Shown here: one piece after another, positions 62,147 to 64,000 of the stretch
How positions within the stretch are numbered: position 1 is the stretch's first letter
Layout: each line of letters begins with the position of its first letter
Position numbers and translations under genes: made by a program
NCBI GenBank assembly: GCA_003024785.1
Contig: PUQB01000239.1
Span: 161,501 to 225,500, forward strand
From: Selaginella tamariscina
Lineage: Eukaryota; Streptophyta; Lycopodiopsida; Selaginellales; Selaginellaceae
Length of the DNA stretch: 64,000 nucleotides
Reading direction: 5' to 3'
The notes under the pieces: generated by a model
What the model was told of the DNA's origin: nothing
The model's input: the letters and a program-made list of their open reading frames with translations, nothing else
Database searches by the model: none

Positions 62147-63812
62147 TTACCGCGGTAAACCAGGCGGTGGTAAAGGTGCAACTTCATACAACAAATACCC
62201 ACTGCAATTTTTACACTCGGTAACTTCAAATGTACCCCCAACTATGTTATACACTCCACAAAACACACACTTTCGTTTATCAACCTTACCAGGCCTTAGT
62301 TGCTTATAATAATGTACATATCCCACTTTTGGATGTACTACTGTCTGTGCGTGTGCATAACTTGCCTTACTACTGGAGGTACCTGCTTACCAAATTACAT
62401 TCGCCATTTATTAATTGAACTACACTTAATGTGTAACATATTTTAAGTATATAGATATAGTTTTTCACATTATATATGTATATAAAGGGAGATACAAAGC
62501 TAAGTAAGATATTCTTTTGTATCTCCCTTTTTTCTTGTATATATGCTAAACCTGAATAAATATGGTAATAAACTAGTAAAAGGATCAAATAAGTATCTTA
62601 ATCTATATGGTTTACACATACACACAGAATATTTTCGCATCTACCACTACAAAGTTACTCGTGACTAAGTATGACAATACACTAGTAAGTATGACATATA
62701 TAAAACTATATTTCATCTTGATTACATAATGTTTATTACAAAGTTGTATAGTATACAATATATAGCTATATCCTATCAATTTATATACATATAACTAAGA
62801 TATTCTGTGTATCTACCTTAAAATGTGCGTGCTAATACGCTCTTTATGTATATTCACATCTACGTGTACACACGCACCACACACATACACGATACCTGAA
62901 GAGGGCTTTAGTTGAACAGGAGACCTCACAGCCTGTAGTTTACACGCCTTTATGTGCTCCTGAATAACACCAACCTGGGTACCTCCAATAGTCCCTGTTT
63001 TTCCCGTGGTATCCTGCTCTGTTCCACTACTAAACGCCCTTAAAGATTTTAATTGTGAACTTAAAACCGTTAAAAGTTCGTCTGCAACTGAGGACCCTAT
63101 AAGCTGGTCTTCACAACACGCTTGTAGATTGCTTAACTGCATTTGTAAGTGTGCAACCTCCTGAACTAAAGCGTCCCACTCCGTACCTACATATAATACA
63201 TACATACATACATATATACGTGTGTGTGTGTGTGCACGTACCTTGTGAGACTGATGCTGGTTGAGGCTCTGTAATGAGTCCAAAGGCTGTGTCTTCTGAG
63301 GCTTCTCTTTCATCTAACCATGCTAAATCTATGTCTTCCACCTGTGTAAGTGGTTCATCGCCTTCCTTAACCCTTCTCTCCAGCAACCCATACATACCTG
63401 CAAGCATACGGAAGTGTGCTTGTGGGAGACTGTGCGTTCGTGTGTGCGTGTGTCTGTGCAAGAAATATGAAGGAACGTATGCTTGTGCATAAGATAGTGG
63501 AGGCACATTTGATCTCTCTCTCTCTCACACACACACACAGTATATATGTATATGTACGGGAACGTGTAGATATATGTGTATGTACCAACGAAATTGTGCT
63601 TGAGAACGAGTCTTGCAGCGAGAAGGTGCTCACAAGTGAATGTCATCTCAAGGCAATCACAAAAATTGGTAAGCAAGTTGACAACGTGTGTTTTAGCACC
63701 ACAGTTATGGAGCCTAAACAGAAAACCTGGTACATATAAACACCTATTAGTATTAGTCTCTATTTATTGTGATATATTCGTTACCTTACTCTTATATATT
63801 CTCTTATAAAGC

Positions 63813-63859
<47 letters not shown>

Positions 63860-64000
63860 CTGGTTCACTGAGAACTTCAAAACAGGTTTTATCTTCGTTG
63901 TATTGTGCTAAGTAACGATCTGCTGCTGCTAACCGTTTACGTTCCGCTGAAGTGCTTGCTTGGTTATGGTAACGTCTTGAGTCACCTGATTGTGATCTCG
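62147..64000 (-). CDS. 3' part of a SWIM zinc-finger, zinc-ribbon protein, possibly a domesticated MULE-type transposase
   Basis: Exons on the minus strand: 64000-63860 (cut by the window), 63713-63586, 63397-63242, 63186-62896, 62382-62147, stop TAA at 62149-62147. The first gives SAERKRLAAADRYLAQYNED. The second gives THVVNLLTNFCDCLEMTFTC then EHLLAARL, a CxC...CxH SWIM finger as in MULE/FAR1-type proteins. A helical region follows (EWDALVQEVAHLQMQLSNLQ). The last exon encodes KRKCVFCGVYNIVGGTFEVT then ECKNCSGYLL, a CxxC-CxxC zinc ribbon, and ends PPPGLPR. The last three junctions keep one frame with no break. The 63860/63713 junction fits only if the donor lies within the GT repeat, or if one base is lost. 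Intact exons with resident-style microsatellite introns argue for a host gene, not a live transposon. The N-terminal half lies beyond 64000. Confidence 0.6.
63812..63859. repeat. (CT)n(CA)n microsatellite abutting a 5' splice site
   Basis: Read on the gene strand, the intron begins GTGTGTG directly after ...GAACCAG and runs on as GT and then GA repeats, so the exact donor cannot be fixed. Confidence 0.85.

Noticed and set aside
1-64000. CRISPR arrays, rRNA genes, prokaryotic operon features
   Set aside because: None seen; gene structure is clearly eukaryotic, with spliceosomal introns throughout.

Overview
The window looks like nuclear DNA from a stomata-bearing land plant. It carries an orthologue of the guard-cell bHLH regulator FAMA, a GAUT1-type pectin galacturonosyltransferase, a plant-type mitochondrial poly(A) ribonuclease (PARN/AHG2) and an EMSY-LIKE chromatin gene. 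It also has TTTAGGG-type telo-box motifs and plant Ty3/gypsy and PIF/Harbinger elements. The species cannot be named from sequence alone. Introns are short and unusually full of GT/CA, CT/GA and AT microsatellites. Intergenic DNA is very AT-rich.

Layout. 1-5.3 kb: GAUT1-like gene on the minus strand, 3' end beyond the left edge, with several small frame-breaking deletions. 8.5-10.8 kb: an unrecognised eight-exon plus-strand gene with a tandemly duplicated exon and CxxC pairs. 11.4-15.6 kb: an intact 12-exon PARN gene behind a telo-box. 18.3-20.0 kb: FAMA-like gene, intact except for a frame problem at its last exon. 20-28 kb: AT-rich DNA with a relic of a transposon-associated (DUF7869-like) protein. 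28.2-31.8 kb: a full-length but dead PIF/Harbinger transposon with inverted ends. 33-36.6 kb: tandem and inverted repeat arrays. 38.1-40.3 kb: the 5' part of a macro-domain gene followed by duplicated splice-acceptor cassettes. 40.85-44.64 kb: an inverted second copy of the Harbinger element, including the same flank. It is interrupted by a 2.1-kb element with its own related inverted ends that carries pieces of two unrelated host genes, an L-gulonolactone oxidase and an acyl-CoA dehydrogenase: a Pack-type transposon. 45.1-45.6 kb: a small RG-rich unknown gene. 47.3-48.8 kb: EMSY-LIKE gene with frame breaks. 50.3-55.0 kb and 56.6-61.5 kb: two related Ty3/gypsy LTR fossils in opposite orientation. 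62.1-64.0 kb: the 3' part of a minus-strand gene encoding a SWIM-type zinc finger and a C-terminal zinc ribbon, possibly a domesticated MULE-type transposase.

The host genes are unrelated in function and form no operon-like unit. The most notable system is the Harbinger/Pack pair: a segmental inverted duplication of a transposon, later invaded by a gene-capturing relative with similar ends. A second theme is that nearly every frame break in host genes is a small deletion while PARN is spotless, so local pseudogenisation and assembly indels both need to be considered.
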